Shown one piece after another: positions 44,401 through 54,850 of a stretch of 64,000 nt of DNA. The position numbers and the translations under genes are program-made. The DNA is from Eutreptiella sp. 'Long Island Sound 2002' (lineage: Eukaryota; Euglenozoa; Euglenophyceae; Eutreptiales; Eutreptiaceae), in NCBI GenBank assembly GCA_964036045.1, contig OZ038381.1, positions 157,608,283 to 157,672,282 on the forward strand. The letters run 5' to 3'. A model generated the notes under the pieces. That model was given only the letters and a program-made list of their open reading frames with translations. It searched no databases and was not told the origin of the DNA. How positions within the stretch are numbered: position 1 is the first letter of the stretch; every line of letters begins with the position of its first letter.

Positions 44401-46190
44401 CGAGGGCTGAATGGCAGCTTTTGGAAAGCGCCTCGGCTGTACCGTTTGCAGGACGGTCCAGGACTACATGATGTAGTTACTTGTGAAACTGAATCAAACC
44501 TTTCAAAAAGGGCGCAACGCTTGCGTCAAGATTTGTTTAATGATTTTTTGTTGTCGGAACTTTGACCCAACAGAACGCCACCTCCAACAGAACGGCACAG
44601 GTCAAACATCACAAGTAAGAGATGTTCGCTGGTCAGTGGAATTGAATGGTTCATAGGTCAATAACTGTAGCAGTGCAGTACAACACGGAGCCTGAGGACA
44701 CCGGGTTCGACAGACTGGACGGCTGTCAACCGGTTTGTGCTGGCGGTTGACGGTTGAACACCAGCGTCTGACGGCCAATCGCTGGCCGGGGGTGGATTTC
44801 TTGAAAGTCCGAGGCGTTGCCGGTGCCCCAACAAACGTTACATTTTCAGAGGCCGAACAGCAGCTGCCTGAAGGTGGATGGCACAGTGCTGCGACCCCGG
44901 AATGGCTGGTGGAACGGCAGTCCTGCGGATGCACGTGTGGTGCGGGGTCACCGGGCAACACGCGCCGTATCCACACAACACCACATTTTGGTTGTGTCAC
45001 TTGATGTGCTTGTGCTGCTGCCTGCACAAAGGGGGGGTACATGTGGCACTCGGCGGGGCACCACCGACATCCCGGCGCGGGCCAGTGCTCAGTGCTCCCA
45101 AGGGTGAGGCTGGTGGCGTCCAGTACATGTCGGCGTACTGACCGCGGAAGAGGACCCAAAAGTGCACTTATGTGGCTTGTGGTTGGACGTGCAAAGCCTC
45201 TCATCCCATTGACCTCGGCAACCGCACCATTCGTAGATGTGTTGTTCGGGGGTGCACATTAGCGGCCGCGAGAAGAACGATAGCACTGCATGTCTGCACT
45301 TCGCTCTTCAGTTGGGGTGCATGTGTCAATGCGGCTCGCAAGATATGGTCGTGCCCACAAACACCCCTCCTTTGCGCAAACATCGCTGGCCCAAACGGCA
45401 CCGCCGGGGGGCGGGGGGGGTGTCCAAATACGATGTTGTCACGTGCAGCAACGACGAGCCCAGTCCCCACAATTTGCATGCCCCATGTTGAGCCTGGCGT
45501 GGAGGTCCTCAGGCCCGCCCCTCTTGGGGAGTCCCCTGGGTCCCTGGAATGCTGTCAGCCACCCCCCCTTCCTTGACCTGTCACCAAACGACGGTGTCCC
45601 CGTTTCCCAAAGGGAACTGTGCCCCCCAACCAAACCCTGCCCTTTCCACTCCGCCTACGCTGTGACGATGGGAAGGTTACTGGTGCACCGGGTTGACAGG
45701 GAAAGGGACGATATCCCCACCGCCCCTTCGAACAATGTAAGGGCGCGGACTCTTCCAACGGCAGGGCAACCCACGGGGGCAGGGGCATAAGGAGAGCCCG
45801 GGACACACGTCCGGTACGATTACGAGCACATTTTCAAAGTCCGCTTAGACATGTCCGTCCAGCAGACAGACGGTGTGGGCGGGACCTCCGGAAGAATGAC
45901 CGCCCCCAAGAGCCCCAGGAAGCAGGCTCGGAGGCACGTGACCCCCCCCTCCCCCACTGCGCTGACACAGGGGCCCAAAATGTGGAAACACGGGGTCACC
46001 GTGTTTGAACAAGCCTGTGTTACTGCGCGGCACATACTACAGACCACATGTTGCAGACATCACCCAACGCTACTCCTCAAAACATGACAAAGGGTGTCCC
46101 ACAGGCCAGCAGGCATCCCAAAACACAGGAGCACATGGAATTACAGTACACCAACACATTGATACCAATGTTGACCCTTCCTGCGGCCTG
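38500..46190. other. Gene-poor stretch, nothing recognised
   Basis: Reading frames here are short and give no recognised domain. Features seen are several G or C runs (41649, 41810, 43289, 44341, 45410), degenerate gctgctcagtgcagc units at 39970-40260, and CGGTTGAC-type short repeats at 42510-42570 and 44700-44790. The missing 5' exons of the kinesin may lie here. A minus-strand frame at 41470-40994 is free of low-complexity sequence but was not recognised. Confidence 0.45.
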
Positions 46191-46198
46191 CCCTAAGC

Positions 46199-46285
46199 TA
46201 CAAACCACGTTCTCTGCCTAGACCAAACCACGATGCCTAGACCAACGATGCCTAGACCAAACGACGCCTAGACCAAACCACCAAA
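46199..46285 (+). repeat. gcctagaccaaac tandem repeat
   Basis: Four units of about 17-20 bp (gatgcctagaccaaac) are present. Confidence 0.75.
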
Positions 46286-48086
46286 CCACCACACCACGTT
46301 CTCTGCAAGAGGACTTCTGTGCTGTCCCGTGCTTCAGCTGCCAACATATTCATTGTTCCATGTGTGGAGCTGTGGTCACCCCCTTTCCATGCCCTATTGC
46401 TTGCACGGGGGGCTGGGACTTGGGGCAGGGAACCCATCCCCAGGCCAGAAGCTCCCCAAGCCCAACCCTACCAGAGGGACGGCGGTCACGCAACGGTGTA
46501 CTGGGGATCTGCGCCGTGGGTCGTGCTGGGGACGGGCTGGCGGAACCGGGAGCGTCCAGGGGCACCGGTGCATAAAGACGGGATGCGGCAGGACAAACAG
46601 TGGGCCACGAGGCCATCAACGACGCGGGTGCCTGTGGTGCGATGCCACTCAGGCCCTGGGCATGCATGCAGCTTTGTGTACCACTGAATCAAAGTGACAC
46701 AGCCCAGTGTCCAGTGGACACCTGGCCATCAGAACGTACACCCAGTGGGCTGAGTCCGGGGAAGGGACTGGTCCTGCCCACATGGACAGAACAGATTCAC
46801 ACTTGTCAGAGGCAAGAAAGCGGTGTAACACAGGGGGGCTCAGGTCGTGAAATCGATGGGGGGGGACTTGCCCCCTCCTTCCATTCATTGAGGTATGGGG
46901 GTTTAAAAACACCAGCCGTTTTGTGTTCAGACTGTTTTTATGTCGAACGTGGGCCCGGGCGTACCGCGTGCCTATCGCGCGCGTCTTTTGCGGTGATCTT
47001 CCCGCGAGGATGCCCCCCCCATTGTTCCGCCTCAGGGTTCTTGAAAGGCTCTGCCGCATTACCGCCGATGACCCTAATAGCCGCGCCGCGTGCTTCCCTT
47101 ACATTCTGTCGCCAACGCGCAGAAATTCTGCCATACCTGTGCTGTTCTGTGCCACACGTGTGCGCTTCAACACTGCAAACACCGATATTGCCCGGGAAAA
47201 CGCATGATCCCGGACGCCATGCACCACGCAGCTTTGGTGAATCGCCACAAAGAGGGGGGGGGGACCCTGCTCATACATCCTCCAGCCCAGCAGCAGTGGC
47301 TTAAACCCACCAACCTCTGGCAACCGCTTTTTGTAACCGCCACAAACTGCCTTCCACCGCTTTCCTGCTTGGCAGAGGCCGTGGTTGCACCTGCCCCTGC
47401 ACAACCTCTTCAGAACCCCTTCCCTCTTAGTTCCCTTCAAGCGATTTCCTGGGTCAGGGGGAGAGCGCCTGCGAGGGCAAGAGAATGGCCGAGAACGAAG
47501 GCCGGCGCAACTCAGTGTACACGATCCGAAAATGCATGGCATCCGGTGCCGCGGGGATGTGCAGAGTGTGCGCTGATGGTCAAACGCCGTCCCGCACAGT
47601 GGGTCCCGACAGATACCAGTACTCCGCTCCCTCCGTCGTGAGACACGCCCGTTGGACCCCGATTTTGGGACCCAGAAAACACGGTACATCGAGCGACACA
47701 ACCATTGGACTTCCTGCGCGACACCGGCCGAATGTAGTCACCACCGTGAGCTCAACTGCAACCGCCGCGCCGGGAACGGCAACCGCGTGGCGAGCAGCAG
47801 CGCAGTATCACACATCGCTTGCCCTGACGCCAACGGGGAATACGCATGAAGTGCCACCGTCCTTCAGAAGGGAGGCGAAACGGGGGATGCGGCAGGTTCG
47901 GGAAGGGGGGGCTCCATGTGGACCGGGATCGCACCGGTCATCAAACACTGCGGCTCGGAATGTGCTCGCAGACGACTGTTGGCCGACTGTTGAGCAAAGG
48001 CATTTCCGTTGGACTGCGCTTTCATTTCGGGGCTGCCGGGACAGCCCTGGGCCCGCGCGCCCCCAAACACAAATACCGCGGACCGC

Positions 48087-48644
48087 TCACACGTCGGAGA
48101 ATCTCGTGGCCGGGTTTCGCATTTCCAGAGGAGACATGGGCGGCGAGCCAACAAAGCCCAGAGAAGAGCCGGGCCGAGGCGGGAGGTGCCGCGGCGAATC
48201 GCGGTGCCGGCGTTCCCCGAAGTGCAGGTGGGGCGGCCCCGCCGCCTCTGGACTGAGCAGCAGCGAGTCGCCCATCGACGCGCTCTTGCGGACGCACATG
48301 TTGTCCAGCAACGGGACCTCACCCTCGTCCATATCGTTGCAGTCTCCGCCGCGCAGGTTACCCATTCGGATCCGCCCGCCCGTGTCTTCGATGGCGTATA
48401 TGATCGTGGGCGGCAGCGGCTGCGGCGGGTACTCCCATTCCCGGCGGTGGCACACGAGCTCAACGGCGTACGCCACCCACTTCGCGAGCGCGGCCACGAA
48501 GGGGGACCGGGGCAGAATGCGGACGTGGCAGAATTCAGGGTCGGTGGCGAAGTACTGCACGCGCCTCAGGGTCTCGTACGACAGAGGGAGCATGGCCCAG
48601 TCATTCAGGCACCCGAGGAAATTCGGGTAGTCCTTCAAGAGGAC
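48087..48644 (-). CDS. EF-hand/dynein-stalk gene exon 3
   Basis: This exon has 185 codons and a TGA after the acceptor cttcactccag. It opens with VLLKDYPNFLGCL and completes the stalk-like domain (PEFCHVRIL, ALAKWVAYAVELV). The tail is rich in Pro, Arg and Ser. An internal gtgagg near the DMDEG codons could be a donor to an unseen exon, so the C-terminus is less sure. Confidence 0.65.
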   Translation of the reverse strand, partial: VLLKDYPNFLGCLNDWAMLPLSYETLRRVQYFATDPEFCHVRILPRSPFVAALAKWVAYAVELVCHRREWEYPPQPLPPTIIYAIEDTGGRIRMGNLRGGDCNDMDEGEVPLLDNMCVRKSASMGDSLLLSPEAAGPPHLHFGERRHRDSPRHLPPRPGSSLGFVGSPPMSPLEMRNPATRFSDV

Positions 48645-51600
48645 CTGGAGTGAAGGGCACGGGAGGATCTGGCGCAGCGTCCCCCACCATCGGTGACCCC
48701 CCCCCCATGCGCGCGCGAGAACAACACTAAAATCCCAAGTTGTGACGGGAACAACACCTTGGGTTGCTCTGAAAAGGGCGTTGCTCTCGCAAACGGGGGG
48801 TCGGAGATGCACTTGCGCCGCGCGCACATTCGACGTGGTCGTCTCGGAACGGCCGGATTCTTTCTCACAAATCAGGCCCCACCACTTCACTCCCTCCACC
48901 CATGCCCTTTCCGCTCCTGCTCCGTTGTCCCCGAGTTGCCCCAGTGGGTGCGCCGCGCGGGCGGCGTGTCGAGCGCTGCCCCCTCACGTGATGCCTGAAA
49001 TGAATGCGGGGCATTGCCATTCAAATGAAATGGTTTCGTTTACATTTGGGGCGCAGCGCGTTCACAGGGGGTGGTCTCCCTCAGAGCCCCCCTGTGTGAC
49101 GTCCATCCGTGGTTTCTTTACGGGGCCCTAGACAGTCACCCGTTTATTCTTCACCGCATGATGCAGTGTCGATCTTCTCCTCCCGTCCGCCTCCAGTGGC
49201 ATATGCGAGAACGAACGCTTGGGCTCGGGAGGCCTCCCAGGCCCACTTCAGCCCAAAATGGCATGTCCAGATCCCGTTCGCCGCAACAACACGCCGGCAG
49301 CCGGTACTGCCACCCGTATTGTCACCCAAACATATGCTAAGACAAACGGTTGATCACACTGTCACTTGAGTGTTCGTTTTGTCACGTCGTCATCGGGCAG
49401 CACGTGGACCCCCGGGTGTCTGGGTCACACCGTTGCTTGGTAACGGGTTGCGGGGCGGGGGGGGGGGGGGGGTGCAAGAAAGGCTGAGTGCAACCCCAGG
49501 TCGACCCAGCCCCTGGCCCAGACCCCACCCAACCACATCAGACTTTGGCAGGAGACCCATGCAGTGTCCCTAAGAGGCCGGATATGTCAGGCCGGTTTGC
49601 GGTACACAGAAAACCCCTGTTGTCGTTTTGGCCACTGCCCAACCCAAAGGACCCCCTTCCCCTCGTCAGGGCCGAGCCCCCATAAGCAATCCAGGCCAGC
49701 GAAGGAGCGTGCACACGGCCAGTGACACGGGGTGGGACCGACGCGGCGGTGAAGGCACTGGAAATCGCGGAGGGCGAGTGCGGGAGGCAGAGAAGGTGTC
49801 AAAGGAAGGGCGGTGTCCGTGTAAAGAGCGAAGACGGGGGCGGTGGTGAATGGCTTGCTCCCATTTGCACGTCTCTGTTATGTATGACACATCACACACT
49901 GGAGATGCCGGTGGACCACCAATCATCATCACCAACCGTCATCCAACTGATGGATACCAAGCAGCAGGTGATGCGAGTCAAGCACCGAGCGGTCTGCATC
50001 AAGTAGAAGGTGGTGTGAATCAGGCAGCAGCCACTGTGAATCGAGTAGAAGGGCACAAATCAAGCAGCGGGTGACGTAAATAGGGTCGCAGGTGGTACAC
50101 CCCCCACAAGGGGAGTGCGTCTCGAGCTGCAAACGCCCGAGGGAGATGTCTACGAGGTCCACTTCCCCTGATGCCTTCACATGTACTCACAGAACAACCA
50201 CGGCCCTCATGCATCGCTCACACGTGTGTGATGCGGACACAGGTGGGGCACTCACTGGGCGCGGAGGCACGCATCGCCCACCTGCTTCAGCCCGTCCCAA
50301 TGCTCCAGCCCGGTCCCCCCGTACCGCGCCGCCGGGATCTGCAGCATCAGGCACACCGGGGCCGCCACCTTCTCGTACACCGGCGGCGGGGGGATCTGCC
50401 CCAGCGCGTGCTCAATGTCGTCGTACGACAGCGCGTCAAAACAGTGCTTGACTTCGGACTTGAGCCGCAGGATGTGCGACGCCTGCAGCGCCTCCTCCCG
50501 CCGCATCGACGCCATGGACACGGGGCGCTTGCGGATCAGCGCCGCGGGTTCATCGTCGGCGGGGGTCTCCGGCGGCGCGGCGACCCCATTCCTGGCGGAT
50601 TGCGTGCGCAGGTGCTTGGTCACCACGTGCTCCTCGCGGCGGTTGTCCTCTTTGCTGCCGACCCTCAGTTGGTGCAGCAAATCGATGCCCTCCGGCTCCG
50701 ACAGGCCCTCCAGAAGGGACCCGATCAGCCGCTGGAAGTCCCGCAGCGACAGCCGCTGCGTCGCGCTATGCGGCCCTGCCGCCTCGTAGTGATCCGCAAA
50801 GCGGCGGAAGGTGGCGGCGACGTCTTCCACATTCATACGGCCCCAGCTTGTGGCCTCCACGGCGCGCTGCAGTACCTGAAGGGGAAGGAGAAGGGGGCAC
50901 ACTTGCAGACGGCATGCGGCATGCGGCAAGGGACGTTGATAGCTCGGCCGTGGACACCAAGGGGCATATGGTCCGATGTAAAAGGGGGCCGGCATGTCCA
51001 TTGTCACTACTACTACGTACTACTACGAGAAGGAAACCAAAGCTATTCTGCAAACTCCTTCGGACCCCCTCTCCTCCTCCACTTTGATGGTTATGGTATT
51101 TAAAAATCGAATTTCGAGGTTGATAACAAAGGCCCCTGGCTTCAGGTCGCGTACCTCAGCCGTCGTGCACCCGCTGCCTGATCTTTAGGCAACTGGTTCA
51201 AACCCCTCAAGCAGGATCGCATGGCTGTCATAGTCACGAGTGTTTCGGCGACCCTGCGAGCCGGAAGGGACGCTGCGAGAGACAAAGGGCAACGTCACGC
51301 TAGCGTCTGCAGATCACCGGGCAACATCTCTCCACCCACACTCTCCAACCACTCTCTCCAACCACTCTATCCAATCCCGGTATGCAACAATGATCTCTCG
51401 CAGACATGTTCGATGAGATCCAAAACCATTCGGACGATACCTCCGCCCAGGGGTCTGGGGAGGGGAACCTGCATGTCTAGAAGCCCACACTGCTCCTCAT
51501 CCCAGGCTTGGAATGTTTTGTATATGAGCAGCTGCCGCCGGCTGGACTCGCTAGCACTTTGGAGGAATTCGAGTGTTGAGTGGCAGTGGACCAGAAAGTC

Positions 51601-51864
51601 GTCAAAGTCGTCAGGGCTGTAGGGGTCAAGCAGTTGGACCATGAGGGCCATGAACAGCTCACAGTCGAGGCTGTTGGCCCCGGCCATGACGCATGGTGCA
51701 ATCTCCGTCAAGCGCTCGACCAACTGCTGCCGGGTCTGCGCATCCGAATGGGTGCGCAGCAGCTGCTCCACCTGGCCATCATCAATAGACCCTTCTCCCT
51801 GGAGGTCTATTCTGGCAAAAAGTGCAGCCAATTCTTCACATCGCTCTGTTTCTTCACCATCCAT
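48087..51864 (-). CDS. EF-hand-like protein with a dynein stalk-type microtubule-binding domain
   Basis: Three exons (51864-51469, 50875-50282, 48644-48087), all phase 0 with GT-AG introns, give about 515 residues. Residues 16-36 and 117-140 look like degenerate EF-hands (loops starting DLQGEGSIDD and DEEQCGLLD). About residues 270-400 follow the dynein heavy-chain stalk-tip pattern: DALSYDDIEHAL, then IPPPPVYEKVAAPVCLML, a Trp, FLGCLNDW, DPEFCHV and LAKWVAYAVEL. No AAA+ motor is present, and the length (about a tenth of a dynein heavy chain) rules one out. A Pro- and Ser-rich tail ends the protein. Microtubule binding and calcium response are inferred; neither loop has a full set of calcium ligands. 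The start is the first in-frame ATG. Upstream exons cannot be excluded. Confidence 0.68.
49945..50095 (+). repeat. 21-bp minisatellite in intron 2
   Basis: Degenerate units of gtgaatcaagcagcaggtgg type are present. The same family lies just upstream of the gene's start codon at 51889-52190. Confidence 0.65.
50282..50875 (-). CDS. EF-hand/dynein-stalk gene exon 2
   Basis: This exon has 198 codons after the acceptor tctccccttcag. It holds a helical segment with FRRFADHYE and LRDFQRLIGSLL, a Pro/Ala linker, then the first half of the stalk-like domain, ending EHWDGLKQ before gtgggcga. A stronger-looking donor (gtgagtgc) lies 26 nt later but would put a stop at the start of exon 3. Confidence 0.72.
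51146..51222 (+). repeat. Weak tRNA-like sequence
   Basis: A B-box-like GGTTCAAACCCC follows an A-box-like gcgtacctcagccgtcg about 45 nt earlier. The stems pair poorly. It lies in intron 1 of the EF-hand gene, antisense to it. Confidence 0.25.
51469..51864 (-). CDS. EF-hand/dynein-stalk gene exon 1
   Basis: This exon has 132 codons starting MDGEETERC. It ends inside the second EF-like loop (CGLLDMQ) before the donor gttccc. Reading through this donor would give a further 30 or so codons to a stop. The spliced join LLDMQ/VLQRAV restores the EF-hand helix pattern, so splicing is preferred. Confidence 0.7.
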
Positions 51865-51888
51865 ATGACTCACAAAAAGGGGGCACAA

Positions 51889-52190
51889 TCTAGCAACAGC
51901 AGGCAGTCCAGCAGCAGATGGTGTGAATCAGGCAGCGGCGGATGTGAACCAGGCAGCAGGTGGTGTGAATTAAGCAGCAGGTGGAGTAGCCAGAGGAGCA
52001 GCTGGTGTGAACAAGACGGAGGAGCAGCTGGTGTGAACAAGACGGAGGAGCAGCTGGTGTGAACAAGACAGCAGTTGACGTGCATCGGGCAGCGGGTGGT
52101 GTGAATCAGGCAGCAAGTGATGTGAGATAGGCTGCCGAGGGTGTGAATCAAGAAGCAGCTGGTTTGAATTAGACAGAAGATGGAGCAGCA
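51889..52190 (+). repeat. 21-bp minisatellite upstream of the EF-hand gene
   Basis: About 14 units of gtgaatcaggcagcaggtggt and variants, including three close copies of ggaggagcagctggtgtgaacaagac, begin about 25 bp upstream of the predicted start codon. Confidence 0.8.
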
Positions 52191-53715
52191 GCAAGAGGCA
52201 GCAATCCTGCTCTACTCTGATCTGTTCAGGTGGCAGGGATCTTCAGCATGGCAGCCAGCTGTGAGACCTAGGCCAAGTTGTTGCACTGTGTGCGCACTGC
52301 GTGGGCACTACGTGCTCCTGCCAGGAACCTCACCCAAGATTGCCTGCCACCTGTCTGCTAGCACAGCAAATCCGCAAAGCCCACAAGATAACAACCAACA
52401 CATGAGGGGGCACATGGGGCGGAGATTCAGCCTTCTGGCCCACCCAAGCACCCACAGTTCCTACCCCGGGGGCCCCTCAACTAGGGATTTGGGCCTGATC
52501 CGTGATACTCTTGAGTAGGAAATGTCGTTTGTTGCTGTCCATTTAACATCCGCGCTAGATTGGGCAAGACGAGGCGCGTAAGAAATGTCGATTGTTGCTC
52601 TTTGAAGATCCCGCCCTCGAAGCTCAGCCCCGGCACAAGGTAGTGGTTGGTGTGGGGCAAAACTTGTCGTTGGGCTGCGATACTATCGGACCCAGCGTTC
52701 GTTTCCGTGGTGTACATTACTGTTAAGATCCCATGGGTACAACGGCTATCGCAATATTTGGAGGGGCCATGGGACTACCCTTCACAAATTCGCATCTTGT
52801 TGTACCTCACCCACTTTTGAATTCGGCGCTAGATTCGCTACCCCTCGTATGGCCCTTGGCACCGCGCACGCGCCGTGCGCGTGCCGCGTCAAGTGCTCCC
52901 CCAAGGGGCCAAAACTAGGGTTCGAGTATTTGCCAACATACAAAACTTTGCACTGCGTGCGCACTGCGTGCACGGTAGTGCTTGTGCGCTGTGGGCAGGC
53001 AGGCAATAGTGAATGGTTGCCCCTATGGGACGGTGGCTGCTATGGAAAGGAACCACGGGGGCCATGAGGCAACGGAAACTGGGTTCGCATACGCCCCCGT
53101 GTCACAGGCGCATGGTCATAACCACATCGTTCAATGTCATGCTTGCTGCACTGCAGCGTAGACCAGTTCTGTACCACACCAGGTGGTTGCTGACTGTGCA
53201 TTGGCTCTGCTCCTCTGAACACCACCACCACCACCCACCCACAGCGCCGGTTAGACTCTAACCCTTGCCCTGCAGGTCGTGCCCCTGCCTTGCACTCATT
53301 CCCTGTCACGTAAGGACGTGTCGTAATCGTGCCTCAGGGGCGCAAAGGCGCCTGTGTTGGCGCAAAGGCGTCTCAACATTTCAGCTTGTGTTCCTGCTGT
53401 CAGGTGTCTCAATAGATCATTGCTGTACCGTGTGTGGCGCCTACCTTTTTCGCTCGACATCATTTATGCGCACGCTGTCCACTTGTCCTTGCCCACTGGC
53501 TTCCAACCGCCTCACGTGGGCCGCACTCTCGCCGCCCTAGTCATGCTTCGGCTTTTCAACACGTGACGACGTGTCGAGCCTGTGGCTCACGGGCGCTACG
53601 GCGCCCTGTTTTTCACCACTTGACTGTTCCGTGCTGTCGCGGCGTCCCATACACCTTGGTCAGCTCGAGCCCACCACCCTCCCTTTGTGCCGGTTAGCCC
53701 CCGTCTCTTGCTCTG

Positions 53716-53850
53716 AGGGTCTCTCTCCTACTCTCTCCCTCCCAATCTCTCTTGCTCTCTCCTGCTCTCTCTCTCCTGTTGTTCCTCTCTGATCCTTTCC
53801 CACTGTGCTCAACCCTCTCTCTCTCTCTTTCTCTCTCTCTCTCCCTCTCA
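53716..53850 (+). repeat. CTCTCT microsatellite
   Basis: An imperfect pyrimidine tract of tctctctc units. Confidence 0.85.
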
Positions 53851-53889
53851 CCCATAAAAGGGGGTTCGGGTCGTTCGGTGCATCTCTAT

Positions 53890-53956
53890 CCCCCCCGGGG
53901 TTCGAACCATCCTCTACGGGACAGAAGAGGTGTGGTGTATCCACTGGGCCACGACG
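53890..53956 (-). repeat. tRNA-derived SINE-like sequence
   Basis: The minus strand has GTCGTGGCCCAGTGGATAC (A-box-like) and GGTTCGAACCCC (B-box) at tRNA distance. The acceptor stem does not pair, so a SINE head or tRNA pseudogene is the better reading. Confidence 0.55.
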
Positions 53957-54009
53957 ATTGGGTATCTGCACCATGCGCTCCAATCTTCTCTCCTGTGTGT
54001 CACCCCCTG

Positions 54010-54588
54010 TCATGCGTATCTTCTTTCGCATGGGGGTGTGTTCAGCAGCGTGTAGAGGAACCGCACAGCGTCCCCGGGCACCGGGTCCGCCTGCCTGAAG
54101 AGCGTTCTTTGGAACAACCGCAAGAGGTCCGCTCGGCCTGCCAGCCACACATGCATGCAATCTCCAGTTCTGCTCACAGAGGAGGGCACCGCTCTGTGTC
54201 CCTCTGCCGTCGGACAGTGGAGGATCGCCTCCCACTGGAACGGGTGCCACTTGCCTGCACTTTTGGGTCGCCACTGGACCTGCATGTTCGCCAGAGCCTG
54301 AGACTTCAGGGTCCAGTTGATCTGGACCATCACCGAGTAGAGCTCCTGATTGCTCATCAGCAATGGTTCCCCATGGTTGTCCACAATCTCACAGTGCATC
54401 CTGGTGTCATGTGGTTGGTCCAGTCGGAGCCAGATCTGCTGGTTGCGGGCCCAGGCCATTGTGGTCAGCTCTGCTTCAACTGCTTGCAGTCCTTCATTCG
54501 CAATGGCGTCCAGCTGGCTCAGTGCTTGCACTTTGAAACGCTGGCGTTCTTGCTGAGGCTTGACCTTCTTTGGGCTGGGCTAGATGTG
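54010..54588 (-). CDS. Unrecognised ORF downstream of the LINE ORF
   Basis: A continuous minus frame reads PKKVKPQQERQRFKVQALS, then ELTTMAWARNQQIWLRLD and a segment with QWRPKSAGKWHPF. Composition looks coding rather than shadow, and the opposite strand also has long open frames. No family was recognised. Position just 3' of a retrotransposon ORF suggests another part of a mobile element. No ATG start is evident. Confidence 0.35.
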
Positions 54589-54850
54589 TGTATATGGGCC
54601 ATACCGCTGCTGATGTGATCCCTTCTCCTGCTGTGTCCTACCAGACGGCATAACGCCTGGGTGCCTGTCCGCGACAGGACGCGGCGTTCAGCTGCTTGGA
54701 GGTCTCCTTTGTGTGCTGCTGCTCGCTGCGACAAAACGCAGCTCGTGTGATGAAAAACTCTGTGTCAGAACACAGATTTCAGACATGCATTGTTGTGCTT
54801 GGAACCTGTGAAAAGTCCGCGCCATTGTGCAAGGGCTACTGGCTCTGTCA

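Noticed and set aside
47485-48630. 381-codon plus-strand ORF
   Set aside because: It lies antisense to exon 3 of the EF-hand/dynein-stalk gene, which has the family pattern. The plus frame shows none and is explained by high GC content.
50171-51103. 310-codon plus-strand ORF
   Set aside because: It is the antisense shadow of exon 2 of the same gene.
53752-54618. 288-codon plus-strand ORF
   Set aside because: It begins in the CT microsatellite, runs through a SINE-like piece and is antisense to a more coding-like minus frame.
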